This document shows positions 1-5,917 of a stretch of DNA of 7,621 nucleotides, in pieces. The translations under genes and the position numbers were made by a program. The DNA is taken from NCBI GenBank assembly GCA_021791075.1, contig JAJYXH010000067.1:513-8133 (forward strand), read 5' to 3'. Under the pieces are notes generated by a model that saw nothing but the letters and a program-made list of their open reading frames with translations, did not search any database and was not told the origin of the DNA. This stretch comes from Microcaldota archaeon. Its GTDB lineage: Archaea; Micrarchaeota; Micrarchaeia; Micrarchaeales; CABMGC01. The first letter of the stretch is position 1, and each line of letters begins with the position of its first letter.

Positions 1-127
1 ACACAGGCACCCCCTCAGGGATTACATGTTCATGGGACTCACCATTTACGTCAAACCCTGCATATCTTACATGCACTGACAACAGCGGTGTTACCCAAGG
101 ATCGATACCCATGACCTTCACAGCCGC
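1..127 (+). repeat. 3' part of a 285-bp coding repeat unit (truncated by window edge)
   Basis: These 127 bases are identical, including all silent positions, to 286-412. The offset is 285 bp (95 codons), so the reading frame is kept. The sequences diverge at 128 versus 413. The copy continues to the left of the window, so further units may lie upstream. Confidence 0.95.
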
Positions 128-989
128 ACCGGCATGCTTTACTATAAGTGGTACGAATCCATCATACGGAACAATGAGCTCACCGACTCCTACTTCATCC
201 GGCTGTCCTAGCGGCTATTGGCTATCTGGCACTGAAGTCGAACTCCAGGCATCATTAAATACCGGATATGTATTCTCACAATGGGACACAGGCACCCCCT
301 CAGGGATTACATGTTCATGGGACTCACCATTTACGTCAAACCCTGCATATCTTACATGCACTGACAACAGCGGTGTTACCCAAGGATCGATACCCATGAC
401 CTTCACAGCCGCCCAGCAGTACGAGACGGTCACAGTCATATTAAACTACCCTGGCGCATCCCAATACTGGCAGGCATGCATTGCAGGACCTAGTGTGGCA
501 CAGGTGTGCAACAATCAAAATGAACAGTCGTTTACCATGAGTGTGCCGTATGGAAGCGATCTTACTTATGCGTGCACCGCACCGAACTTCAATGGGAATG
601 ATGGTGGGTACTCTCCGACTGGTTTCACAGGATCTATCAATGGAGGTGCGTGCGGCAGCGTCGGGCCTGACTATGTCTATGGATCACAGACCATTTACGC
701 TAACTATGGTTCAGACTTCTACGCCACCTGCGTAAATAGTGCTGGGACCGATACTTGTTCTCCGTATTCCCAGAGCCCTACAGGCTATGCTGGATACTAT
801 TACGAGACAGATGCAAGCTCATCTGAATGCGGCACTGGGATACAGCAGATATTCACGACCTGCACCGTAAGCGGCGGCTCTTATCAGTGGTATGGACCCA
901 ACTATTATTCTCAGGCCAACTTTGCCGACTATGGATCTGAAGTAAGTAGCGATAGCTGCACAGGTTACAATTACGCTGATAACTGCTGA
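1..989 (+). CDS. Secreted Cys-rich surface protein with InlB-B-like repeats (5' partial)
   Basis: The reading frame is open from the first complete codon at base 3, so the gene begins left of the window; the first in-window ATG (111) lies inside a repeat and is not a real start. About 328 residues are visible. They are rich in Tyr, Asn, Ser, Thr and Gly and include 16 cysteines. The segment encoded by 128-412 carries YGTMSSP, then SGTEVELQASLNTGYVFSQW, the pattern of divergent InlB-B-type bacterial repeats (Flg_new_2 style), here with four Cys per unit. After residue position ~412 nt come two looser modules, each starting with a Cys-X8-9-Cys segment and ending YANYGS or FADYGS. There is no C-terminal anchor. 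The spaced cysteines suggest disulfide-stabilised extracellular domains, so an adhesin or S-layer-associated role is inferred. The next gene starts 9 nt after the stop and is probably co-transcribed. Confidence 0.8.
   Translation, partial: TGTPSGITCSWDSPFTSNPAYLTCTDNSGVTQGSIPMTFTAAPACFTISGTNPSYGTMSSPTPTSSGCPSGYWLSGTEVELQASLNTGYVFSQWDTGTPSGITCSWDSPFTSNPAYLTCTDNSGVTQGSIPMTFTAAQQYETVTVILNYPGASQYWQACIAGPSVAQVCNNQNEQSFTMSVPYGSDLTYACTAPNFNGNDGGYSPTGFTGSINGGACGSVGPDYVYGSQTIYANYGSDFYATCVNSAGTDTCSPYSQSPTGYAGYYYETDASSSECGTGIQQIFTTCTVSGGSYQWYGPNYYSQANFADYGSEVSSDSCTGYNYADNC
128..412 (+). repeat. Complete 285-bp (95-aa) surface-protein repeat unit
   Basis: This unit runs from the divergence point after the preceding copy (PACFTISG...) to the end of the matching tail (...PMTFTAA). 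It encodes one InlB-B-like module with four cysteines (in PACF, SGCP, ITCS and LTCT), enough for two disulfides. The final 127 bases (286-412) are identical to 1-127. Identity at synonymous sites indicates recent duplication or gene conversion; the earlier part of the unit cannot be compared because its partner is off-window. Confidence 0.9.
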
Positions 990-998
990 GATGGGACT

Positions 999-1673
999 AT
1001 GAGATACATAAGAATCGGCCTTTTGTCCCTGATGCTGCTGGCAGCTGCATTGATGGCTCCGGCCTTGGCACAGGGCCAGTCATCAGCCAACGGGAGTGTG
1101 GCAACAGGCACGTCACGGCTAGTATTCAACACTACCAGCCTCACGTTTAACGGATACGGCTATTACAATACCGAGGGGAAGAACTTTACGTACAATGTGG
1201 TGCTGGAAAGTGGCACAGCTGGAAACACCGTTATCTCTGTGGTAAACTCTAACTACTTATTTCTGAATGGGATACTGTTGGTAGGGAACAGGGGCTATGG
1301 ATATCCCAACTATTCTGGAGAATTGAGGGTGCAGGTGTCGAACTTTACGCAGCCTGGGAATTACAGCATGATACTCTCAGCGGCTGGTGCGGATCCGGCA
1401 TCAAATGCCACGCTAGCAATTATAGTCCTTCCGTGGAGGGGAAACCTCAACACTACGCCGCTTGCGGGACTGCTCACGACAGTAGTCCCAAATAAGACCA
1501 CAAGCACCTACACAACTGCGATCTCCTCCATAACAACTACGATAGGCGCCTCATCAGGCAGTTCTACCTTGGGCCCAGCCGGGATTGTCTGGATCGTTGT
1601 AGCCATAGTTGTTGTCATTATCCTCATCTTGCTCTATCCTAGGATAAGGGAACGGCTGAAGTACGGCATGTGA
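999..1673 (+). CDS. Type I membrane-anchored glycosylated surface protein
   Basis: The 224-residue product begins with a signal peptide: MRYIR, a hydrophobic core to about residue 20, and a likely cleavage after Ala24 in PALA-QG. The ectodomain (about 30-150) has alternating beta-strand-like segments and nine N-glycosylation sequons, for example NGS at 31-33, plus NTT, NFT, NYS and NAT. A Thr/Ser-rich stalk lies at about 165-188. A single membrane helix (about 194-212) is followed by a basic tail YPRIRERLKYGM, so the ectodomain should face outside. The start ATG lies 9 nt after the stop of the Cys-rich secreted gene, with GAGATGG 5 nt before it as a possible Shine-Dalgarno sequence. I recognise no named family. 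A role as membrane anchor or partner of the upstream secreted protein is inferred from adjacency only. Confidence 0.85.
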   Translation: MRYIRIGLLSLMLLAAALMAPALAQGQSSANGSVATGTSRLVFNTTSLTFNGYGYYNTEGKNFTYNVVLESGTAGNTVISVVNSNYLFLNGILLVGNRGYGYPNYSGELRVQVSNFTQPGNYSMILSAAGADPASNATLAIIVLPWRGNLNTTPLAGLLTTVVPNKTTSTYTTAISSITTTIGASSGSSTLGPAGIVWIVVAIVVVIILILLYPRIRERLKYGM

Positions 1674-1693
1674 GCGCATGCTGAAGTACCGCA
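1655..1693 (+). repeat. Short direct repeat spanning the stop of the anchored surface gene
   Basis: GCTGAAGTACGGCA (1655-1668) recurs as GCTGAAGTACCGCA (1680-1693), a 13/14 match at a 25-bp offset. The first copy encodes the last residues before the TGA; the second is non-coding. This looks like a small tandem duplication of the gene end. An 8-bp palindrome, CAGCGCTG, follows at 1692-1699. Confidence 0.5.
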
Positions 1694-1707
1694 GCGCTGA
1701 CAAAGCC

Positions 1708-1731
1708 ATATAATCCTTTGTTACTTATAAT
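1708..1731 (+). promoter_or_regulatory. Probable TATA promoter of the BofA-like gene
   Basis: ATATAAT (1708-1714) lies about 38 nt before the ATG at 1749. Archaeal spacing of roughly 26 nt from TATA to start site would place transcription near 1737, leaving a leader of about 12 nt that contains GGTGGTTGGG as a possible ribosome-binding stretch. A second element, CTTATAAT (1724-1731), is close enough to give only a start at or after the ATG. Assignment is by pattern and spacing. Confidence 0.4.
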
Positions 1732-1748
1732 GCGATTGGTGGTTGGGA

Positions 1749-1949
1749 ATGGTCTTCGGTATTGTCGGAAACTCGATTGTCTCAGAAGTGCTCATCATTG
1801 CAGGCATCTTCATAGTGCTCTACATAATCTTCAAGGTTGGCAAGCTGATCGCAGGCCTTATTGTAAACGCGATACTGGGCTTCATCTCCATATTTGCGAT
1901 AAACGCGCTCTTCGGCGTGGAGATTCCTTGGGACTGGATAGTCGAATAG
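1749..1949 (+). CDS. BofA-like small membrane protein, N-terminal part (prematurely stopped)
   Basis: The open frame gives 66 residues from ATG 1749; TTG at 1743 would add two. A hydrophobic N-terminal helix (SEVLIIAGIFIVLYIIF) is followed by KVGKLIAGLIVNAILGFISI and FAINALFGVEIPWDWIV. This fits the pro-sigmaK processing inhibitor BofA family (PF07441), which has a K-x-x-x-L-I-x-N-x-x-x-G-x-x-x-L-F-x-x-N core. In bacteria BofA restrains an intramembrane protease; the role of archaeal relatives is unknown. The family normally continues with another hydrophobic segment of about 25 residues containing a G-I-P-G-V motif. Here the frame stops at TAG 1947-1949 just before that point. The missing segment is readable further on in another frame (next entry), so this gene is either broken or affected by sequence errors. 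Confidence 0.65.
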   Translation: MVFGIVGNSIVSEVLIIAGIFIVLYIIFKVGKLIAGLIVNAILGFISIFAINALFGVEIPWDWIVE

Positions 1950-2019
1950 TCACTGTGCTTCTCAGACCCGGGGAGTTGCGATAATAGTGATACTGAAACT
2001 GCTCGGAGTAAGCATCTAA
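1944..2019 (+). pseudogene. Frame-displaced C-terminus of the BofA-like gene
   Basis: After the early stop at 1947, translation in frame 2 reads IVTVLLRPG (from about 1946) and in frame 1 reads RGVAIIVILKLLGVSI, ending at TAA 2017-2019. Together they resemble the LIVxLLGIPGVxxxxxLKLLG tail expected of BofA-family proteins. Two single-base losses would explain this: one at about 1944-1945 (GTC-GA-ATA, where a full codon is expected) and one in the CCCGGGG run at 1967-1973. Restoring both gives exactly 91 codons from ATG 1749, close to the usual family length. Homopolymer location makes a sequencing or assembly indel a real alternative to true pseudogenisation. Confidence 0.55.
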
Positions 2020-2248
2020 GTACCCTAACGACGCGACCCCTTCTATCTGTGGCAACTATACTAGAGGATATTGCGGTTGCCACAACTATGACTGCATTAC
2101 GCCGACAGATAATACAAACGATTGTTACTTTGTCTTTGATAATACGGGAGACGTATTCCCTAGGACAGACTATGCTCCTGTCAGTCTTTCAAATGCATGT
2201 GGAAATTACACTACATATGATACGACTGGGAGTGAGAACGGGTCGTAG
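2012..2248 (+). pseudogene. Start-less Cys-rich remnant of a secreted protein
   Basis: Frame 2 is open from just after TAA 2009-2011 to TAG 2246-2248 (78 codons) and contains no ATG, GTG or TTG at its beginning. The translation is rich in Cys, Asn, Tyr, Thr and Asp, with two CGNYT motifs (in ICGNYTRGYCGCHNYDC and NACGNYTTYD) and sequons NYT, NYT and NGS. That composition matches the secreted Cys-rich protein at the left edge rather than random sequence. It overlaps the displaced BofA tail, so it has no obvious own start or promoter. I read it as the 3' remnant of a surface-protein gene. A competing frame (GTG 2049 to 2261, 70 residues) is less protein-like. Together with the BofA tail this accounts for most of the 348-base stretch 1950-2297 that holds no intact gene. 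Confidence 0.45.
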
Positions 2249-2258
2249 TCTCTGCTTG

Positions 2259-2295
2259 TGACCTTTGACTCGGAGATTATGAGTGGATAAGGTCA
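2259..2295. terminator. Interrupted hairpin in the convergent gap (possible bidirectional terminator)
   Basis: TGACCTT (2259-2265) pairs with AAGGTCA (2289-2295). Inside it, ACTC (2268-2271) pairs with GAGT (2281-2284), leaving a 9-nt loop and an internal bulge. It sits just before the convergently ending HIT gene. There is no strong T-tract after either arm, so a terminator role is tentative; archaeal terminators usually depend on T-runs. Confidence 0.3.
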
Positions 2296-2297
2296 TT

Positions 2298-2789
2298 TCA
2301 GGCCGAATTTAAGTCAGATTTGTGCGATTGGGCTAAAGATTCGAAGGCCTTCCTGAGCCTCTTCACTTCCGAGTCGACGAACTTCCTGCCCATGCCCTTC
2401 CTGTTCCTCTCGAGGTCCACATATAGCCTGTTGTTCCTTATCTGGTACCTGTCGCGCCTGTTCCTCGGTACGAGGTGTATGTGCATGTGCCTTATCGACA
2501 TGCCGGAGTACCTCCCCGTCTGCAGCACTATGTTGTAGGATCCGTCGGACTTGTAGAGCCTGAGCATCTTCGGTATTAGCATCCGCAACAGGCCGTGGAG
2601 CTCCATGAACTCGACATTGGTGAGCTCCGTTATTCCCATGACGTGTCTCTTCGGTATTATGAGTACGTGGCCGGGGACTACCGGCTTTATGTCGTAGAGC
2701 ACGTAGAAGCTCTTGGTGCCGTAGAAGAGGGTCTCTGAGAGTATCTCCCTGCTGCAGAACGGGTCGTCGTTCCTTGTCTTGTCGGTCAT
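2298..2789 (-). CDS. HIT-family nucleotide hydrolase, Fhit-like
   Basis: The 163-residue product is a histidine-triad protein. PVVPGHVLIIPKRH (about 36-49) is the conserved HIT core strand region, and HMHIHLVPR (101-109) is the triad; by alignment to Fhit the middle His103 is the nucleophile. The Fhit-like features PVVPGHVL, Gln90 before the GRYSG segment, and a downstream NNRLYVDL suggest cleavage of dinucleoside polyphosphates or nucleotidyl-AMP compounds in the cytoplasm. The usual G-Q-S before the triad reads G-M-S (Met97). The start is the ATG at 2789, chosen because the HIT domain begins there, its TGA-overlapping ATGA couples it to the protease gene, and AGGAG sits 6 nt upstream. The frame stays open for a further 117 codons upstream, but that part overlaps the protease gene and is rich in Pro/Arg/His shadow sequence. 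Confidence 0.92.
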   Translation of the reverse strand: MTDKTRNDDPFCSREILSETLFYGTKSFYVLYDIKPVVPGHVLIIPKRHVMGITELTNVEFMELHGLLRMLIPKMLRLYKSDGSYNIVLQTGRYSGMSIRHMHIHLVPRNRRDRYQIRNNRLYVDLERNRKGMGRKFVDSEVKRLRKAFESLAQSHKSDLNSA

Positions 2790-4570
2790 CTCCTTCTCCT
2801 GCCGACTGGCTGGGCCGAGGGTCTCCTCAGGACTAGGACGAGCAGGACTATGAGGACGATGAAGATCAGTATCAGCACGAGCAGGAGCACCAGGTAGAGC
2901 TGCTGTATCTGGCTCTCGAGCATCGCAAGCTGTCCAGATGCCTGCTGCTGGCTGCTTCCGATGAGAGGGGTGCTGTAGTTTAGTGATGCGTATATATACT
3001 GGTTTGCGGAGCTGAGCAGCCGTGCCAGGTTTGCCGTGGTGTAAGCAGCCTGAAGATCCCCCTTTGATGTGGTTGAGTTCGCCGTTAGTCCTGCTTCCTG
3101 CATGTAGAAACTGGCCTGGAGCGCGAATTGGGTAGGCCATGCGCCGTAGTTGTACGACGAGAGGTTGGAGTAGATGCTGCGGTTCATGCTCTGGTTGAGC
3201 GGCAGGCCATAGAATGCGCGCTCGTAGACAGAGGCATAGAGAGCAGCGGCATAGTCGCCTTCCTTGTACAGGTTTATCGCAGACTGAGAGTAGAGGTTAA
3301 GCCCTGTAGATGTAACCGCATTTATCGACTTTGTTATATTAGAGTTGAATGAAGCGGATGTCTGGGACGGGACACCGCCCAGGCCCACTGCGATAGAATA
3401 CATTTCCGCAGAGGCCCTGCACCATCCTGAAGACTTGCTTATGTCGCTCACTGCTATGATAAGACCATCGGTAGACTGGGACTGATTGATGGCTGCCTTC
3501 GCATACCCCGCATAGATCTCCCCCCAGGACTGCCGAAGCTCTCCGCCAACGACATACTCGTAGTTAGTGTTTGTAAGGGCAGGCGCGACCAGCGAGGAGC
3601 AGTACGTGCTCACATTGTCAACAAGGTTCGTGGCGCTCTGCCTCGTTATGCCTTCTGAGTTGGCAAACGTGTACGCATCGATGTACTCAAGGAACGCAAG
3701 GTCCGACCCGGAGTACAGGTATCCGCGCTGTGTAATGAGCGAGTACTGGTTCAACAGTGCCTCCATCTGGGCTTTGAGTGAGGTATACTCTGCCCCGAGT
3801 CTCGATACCTGGCTCTGTGTCGCGTTGAGGGTGAAGTTAGCGAGAGAATTGAACGCGCTTGCATTGCACTGCAGACAGATTATGTTCGCCTCTCCGAGCG
3901 ACTGCGGATAGTAGTCAGTAGTTATGTTGTACGTAAGCTGCGTGGGAGTGGAGTTTCCATACGCATACTTGAGCGCCTGCGAGACGTTCGCAACAGGGAC
4001 CAGGGTTATGCCAAACTGCTGCTGCACTAGATAGTAGAGCATATACTCGAAGCTGCTGTTCGGGGCGTACGGAACCAGTATGTACCTCATGCCTGCATTC
4101 TTCGCAGCGCTGGACTTGTCGTATACACCGCCGACCTCGCCGACGATGCCGTCGGGACTTATCGTGCCCGTAACCGTGAAGTTTGAATAGAGGGGCTTGT
4201 GGTTGAACGCCGAGATGGCAAGAAGCGTCATCGCAAGTCCGCCGCTCGGCCCCGATACATTCGAGGCATTGTCTATCATATATGTGAAGTTGTAGTGTAG
4301 CTCGTTGACACCAACATAGACCGAGGCGTACTGTGCAGCAGCCTGTGCTGACATTAGTGTGCTGTCATTGACAATTGACGGACCATCGATCTTTACGGTT
4401 CCGTTTCCCGGAGTCACGTTGAGCGTTATCTGTGTAAGAACCCCGGCATCGTGGCCTGAGAGTTCAGCCGGCGCCCTTATTGAAGCACTGTACGCGCCTG
4501 CCGAGCTCGCAAAGAAGACCGCTAGAAGCACTGAGAATAAGACTATTCTTGATATATTGTAGAGTCTCAT
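2786..4570 (-). CDS. Secreted, membrane-anchored Lon-like (S16) serine protease
   Basis: The 594-residue protein has a signal peptide (about 1-26, ending SSAGA-YS), then an S16 Lon-type proteolytic domain (about 30-170). SGPSGGLAMTL places the nucleophile at Ser109, and VGGVYDKSSAAKNAG places the general base at Lys152. Their 43-residue spacing equals that of Ser679/Lys722 in E. coli Lon. TGTISPDGIVGEVGGV is typical of the archaeal secreted Lon-like family (COG1750). No AAA ATPase domain is present, so it should act without ATP-driven unfolding. Residues about 175-555 are predominantly helical, rich in Ala/Ser/Tyr and Asn-X-Ser/Thr sequons. A Leu/Ile/Val-only helix (about 557-580) and the tail RRPSAQPVGRRRR anchor it, with the protease outside the cell. 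Substrates are unknown. Its TGA overlaps the ATG of the HIT gene. Confidence 0.9.
   Translation of the reverse strand: MRLYNISRIVLFSVLLAVFFASSAGAYSASIRAPAELSGHDAGVLTQITLNVTPGNGTVKIDGPSIVNDSTLMSAQAAAQYASVYVGVNELHYNFTYMIDNASNVSGPSGGLAMTLLAISAFNHKPLYSNFTVTGTISPDGIVGEVGGVYDKSSAAKNAGMRYILVPYAPNSSFEYMLYYLVQQQFGITLVPVANVSQALKYAYGNSTPTQLTYNITTDYYPQSLGEANIICLQCNASAFNSLANFTLNATQSQVSRLGAEYTSLKAQMEALLNQYSLITQRGYLYSGSDLAFLEYIDAYTFANSEGITRQSATNLVDNVSTYCSSLVAPALTNTNYEYVVGGELRQSWGEIYAGYAKAAINQSQSTDGLIIAVSDISKSSGWCRASAEMYSIAVGLGGVPSQTSASFNSNITKSINAVTSTGLNLYSQSAINLYKEGDYAAALYASVYERAFYGLPLNQSMNRSIYSNLSSYNYGAWPTQFALQASFYMQEAGLTANSTTSKGDLQAAYTTANLARLLSSANQYIYASLNYSTPLIGSSQQQASGQLAMLESQIQQLYLVLLLVLILIFIVLIVLLVLVLRRPSAQPVGRRRR
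2796..2800 (-). promoter_or_regulatory. Shine-Dalgarno site deciding the HIT start
   Basis: AGGAG on the minus strand lies 6 nt before ATG 2789, inside the last codons of the protease gene; a second GGAG directly abuts the ATG. This supports the short 163-residue HIT protein over the long upstream extension. Confidence 0.7.
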
Positions 4571-4591
4571 GATTGGAATTATCCGGAAATG

Positions 4592-4609
4592 TTTAAAAGA
4601 GTATTTAAG
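4592..4609 (-). promoter_or_regulatory. TATA-like promoter of the Lon-like protease gene
   Basis: On the minus strand CTTAAATA (4609-4602) and TTTTAAA (4598-4592) lie 22-39 nt before ATG 4570. Archaeal spacing would start transcription between about 4580 and the ATG itself, so the message is short-leadered or leaderless. This agrees with the absence of a Shine-Dalgarno sequence in the bases before the start (GGATAATTCCAATC). The 81-bp gap after endonuclease Q therefore appears to separate two transcription units. Confidence 0.5.
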
Positions 4610-4651
4610 GAAAGGTGTGACTTCAAGCCAAGCGGGGCCACTGGCCTTTAG

Positions 4652-5917
4652 CTAGAACTCGCTTATCCTCTTTTGGTTTCCACGCTTGCTCTGCTCTGGC
4701 ATCTGGTCCAGTATGTCGATAACGCCAAAGACGCCGTCGTATCCAGGCGTTATCCTCACGCGGCCGTTCCTGACGTTTTCTATCGCCCTGCCGACTTCCG
4801 GTTCGATCTCAGATATCTTCGTTATATCAGCGTTCAGCAGCACGTTGAACTCGGTTCCGAACTCCTTAATGAATGCGTCGTAGAGCCTGCTCACGGAGGA
4901 AGTTCCGACCCCCTTTTTCGTTACGTATGCAATTATATCCTGCAGCTGGATTATGTGCACGAAGGGCTTTGCTGTTGCTGACCTCTCGCCCTCCTTCCTA
5001 TCCGCAAGTGACTCGACCCGGTGTAGAACACCTATGGTAAGCTGCTTCCTGCATCTTGGGCAGATGTTCCCGTACTTCTTCGCATCCTCAGGACTCAGGG
5101 ATACGTTGCATGCCCTGTGGCCGTCGAAGTGATACTTTCCCTCCTCTGGATAGAACTTGAGCGTCATCTTGATCCTCTTCTCCTTGATCGCGTCTGTTAT
5201 CGATCCGTATGAGACCTTTTCATCATCGAACCCGAATACGATTGCCTCCCTTCCGATCTTTGGCAGGGAGTGGGCATCGCTTCCCGCAAGGAGCGTGAAC
5301 TTGTCGAGTTTCGAGATGCGCCAATTCATAAGCGGGTCGCTGCTCAGCCCCATCTCGAGTGCATAGATGTGCTTGACCTGGTCGCCGTACGCCTCTTCGA
5401 GTGAGTTGAATCCAGACATCGCTCCGAGCACTCCGAACCACGGAGTCCAGACATGGCTTGGCATTACCATTATCCTTGGATCCGCCTTGTAGAGCATCTC
5501 GACAAGATCGCTGTTGCTCAGCTGCAGGATCGGCCTGCCATCAGAGGCCAGGTTGCCATACTTGCCAAGCCGGTCGTTTATCTGATCGACAACTTCGAGG
5601 CTTGGGGCAAAGATGAGGTTGTGTATCTTCTTCACCCTTGAGCCTGCATCTCCATTGCCGAAGAAGAGCGAGACCTCGGATGTAAGCATGAATCTAGTTC
5701 CGGTGTTGCTGCCTTTGAGTCTGTAGAGGCCGCTTCCTTCCGTCTCCTCAAGCCGGCCCTTGAGATCCTTGCTCCAGAGTGGGTGCGTAAAGTCTCCAGT
5801 GCCGATTATCTGGATCCCCTTTATCTTCGCGACGCGATCGAGATTCTCAAGTATAAGCTGGTCGCTGCAGGCGCCTGCGTACTTCGAGTGGATATGAAGG
5901 TCTGCTATGTAGTCCAT
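4652..5917 (-). CDS. Endonuclease Q (PHP-domain deaminated-base endonuclease)
   Basis: The 421-residue product matches the EndoQ/TIGR00375 family (Pyrococcus EndoQ is of similar length), which nicks DNA 5' of uracil, hypoxanthine, xanthine and abasic sites. The PHP metal site is intact: ADLHIHSKY (His8, His10), TGDFTHP (Asp42, His45), Glu81, HNLIF (His99), MPSHVWTPWFG (His155), Glu188 and GSDAHS (Asp214, His216). A zinc-binding insert follows: GHRAC (His267, Cys270) and CPRC (Cys286, Cys289), then the family-typical IGVLHRVESLADR. The C-terminal helical part (about 320-405) contains KKGVGTSSVSRLYDAF and TPGYDGVFGVID. It acts on chromosomal DNA in the cytoplasm. The ATG shares one base with the stop of the upstream 127-residue gene (TAATG), implying coupled translation. 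It is the last gene of the operon. No formal gene symbol is given because usage varies. Confidence 0.93.
   Translation of the reverse strand: MDYIADLHIHSKYAGACSDQLILENLDRVAKIKGIQIIGTGDFTHPLWSKDLKGRLEETEGSGLYRLKGSNTGTRFMLTSEVSLFFGNGDAGSRVKKIHNLIFAPSLEVVDQINDRLGKYGNLASDGRPILQLSNSDLVEMLYKADPRIMVMPSHVWTPWFGVLGAMSGFNSLEEAYGDQVKHIYALEMGLSSDPLMNWRISKLDKFTLLAGSDAHSLPKIGREAIVFGFDDEKVSYGSITDAIKEKRIKMTLKFYPEEGKYHFDGHRACNVSLSPEDAKKYGNICPRCRKQLTIGVLHRVESLADRKEGERSATAKPFVHIIQLQDIIAYVTKKGVGTSSVSRLYDAFIKEFGTEFNVLLNADITKISEIEPEVGRAIENVRNGRVRITPGYDGVFGVIDILDQMPEQSKRGNQKRISEF

Noticed and set aside
111..113. ATG 111 as the start of the first gene
   Set aside because: The frame is open to base 3 upstream and the upstream codons repeat those at 286-412, so the ATG is internal to a repeat.
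1..412. CRISPR-like or transposon repeat
   Set aside because: The repeat is in frame, 285 bp long, coding throughout, and has no short palindromic units, spacers or terminal inverted repeats.
1718..1984. 88-codon plus-strand frame over the BofA-like gene
   Set aside because: Most of it is a Cys/His/Arg-rich shadow of the BofA frame. Only its last dozen codons matter, as part of the displaced BofA tail.
1820..2083. 87-codon minus-strand frame
   Set aside because: It is antisense to the BofA-like gene, with no start signals and no family resemblance.
2049..2261. 70-codon plus-strand frame starting with GTG
   Set aside because: It competes with the Cys-rich frame 2012-2248, has no ribosome site or recognisable motif, and its composition is less convincing.
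2790..3140. N-terminal extension of the HIT gene by 117 codons
   Set aside because: It lies entirely over the protease gene in another frame, has shadow-like Pro/Arg/His composition, and the AGGAG-supported ATG at 2789 matches where HIT proteins begin.
4636..4646. GGCCACTGGCC palindrome after EndoQ as a terminator
   Set aside because: The centre leaves too short a loop for a good hairpin and no T-tract follows on the minus strand.
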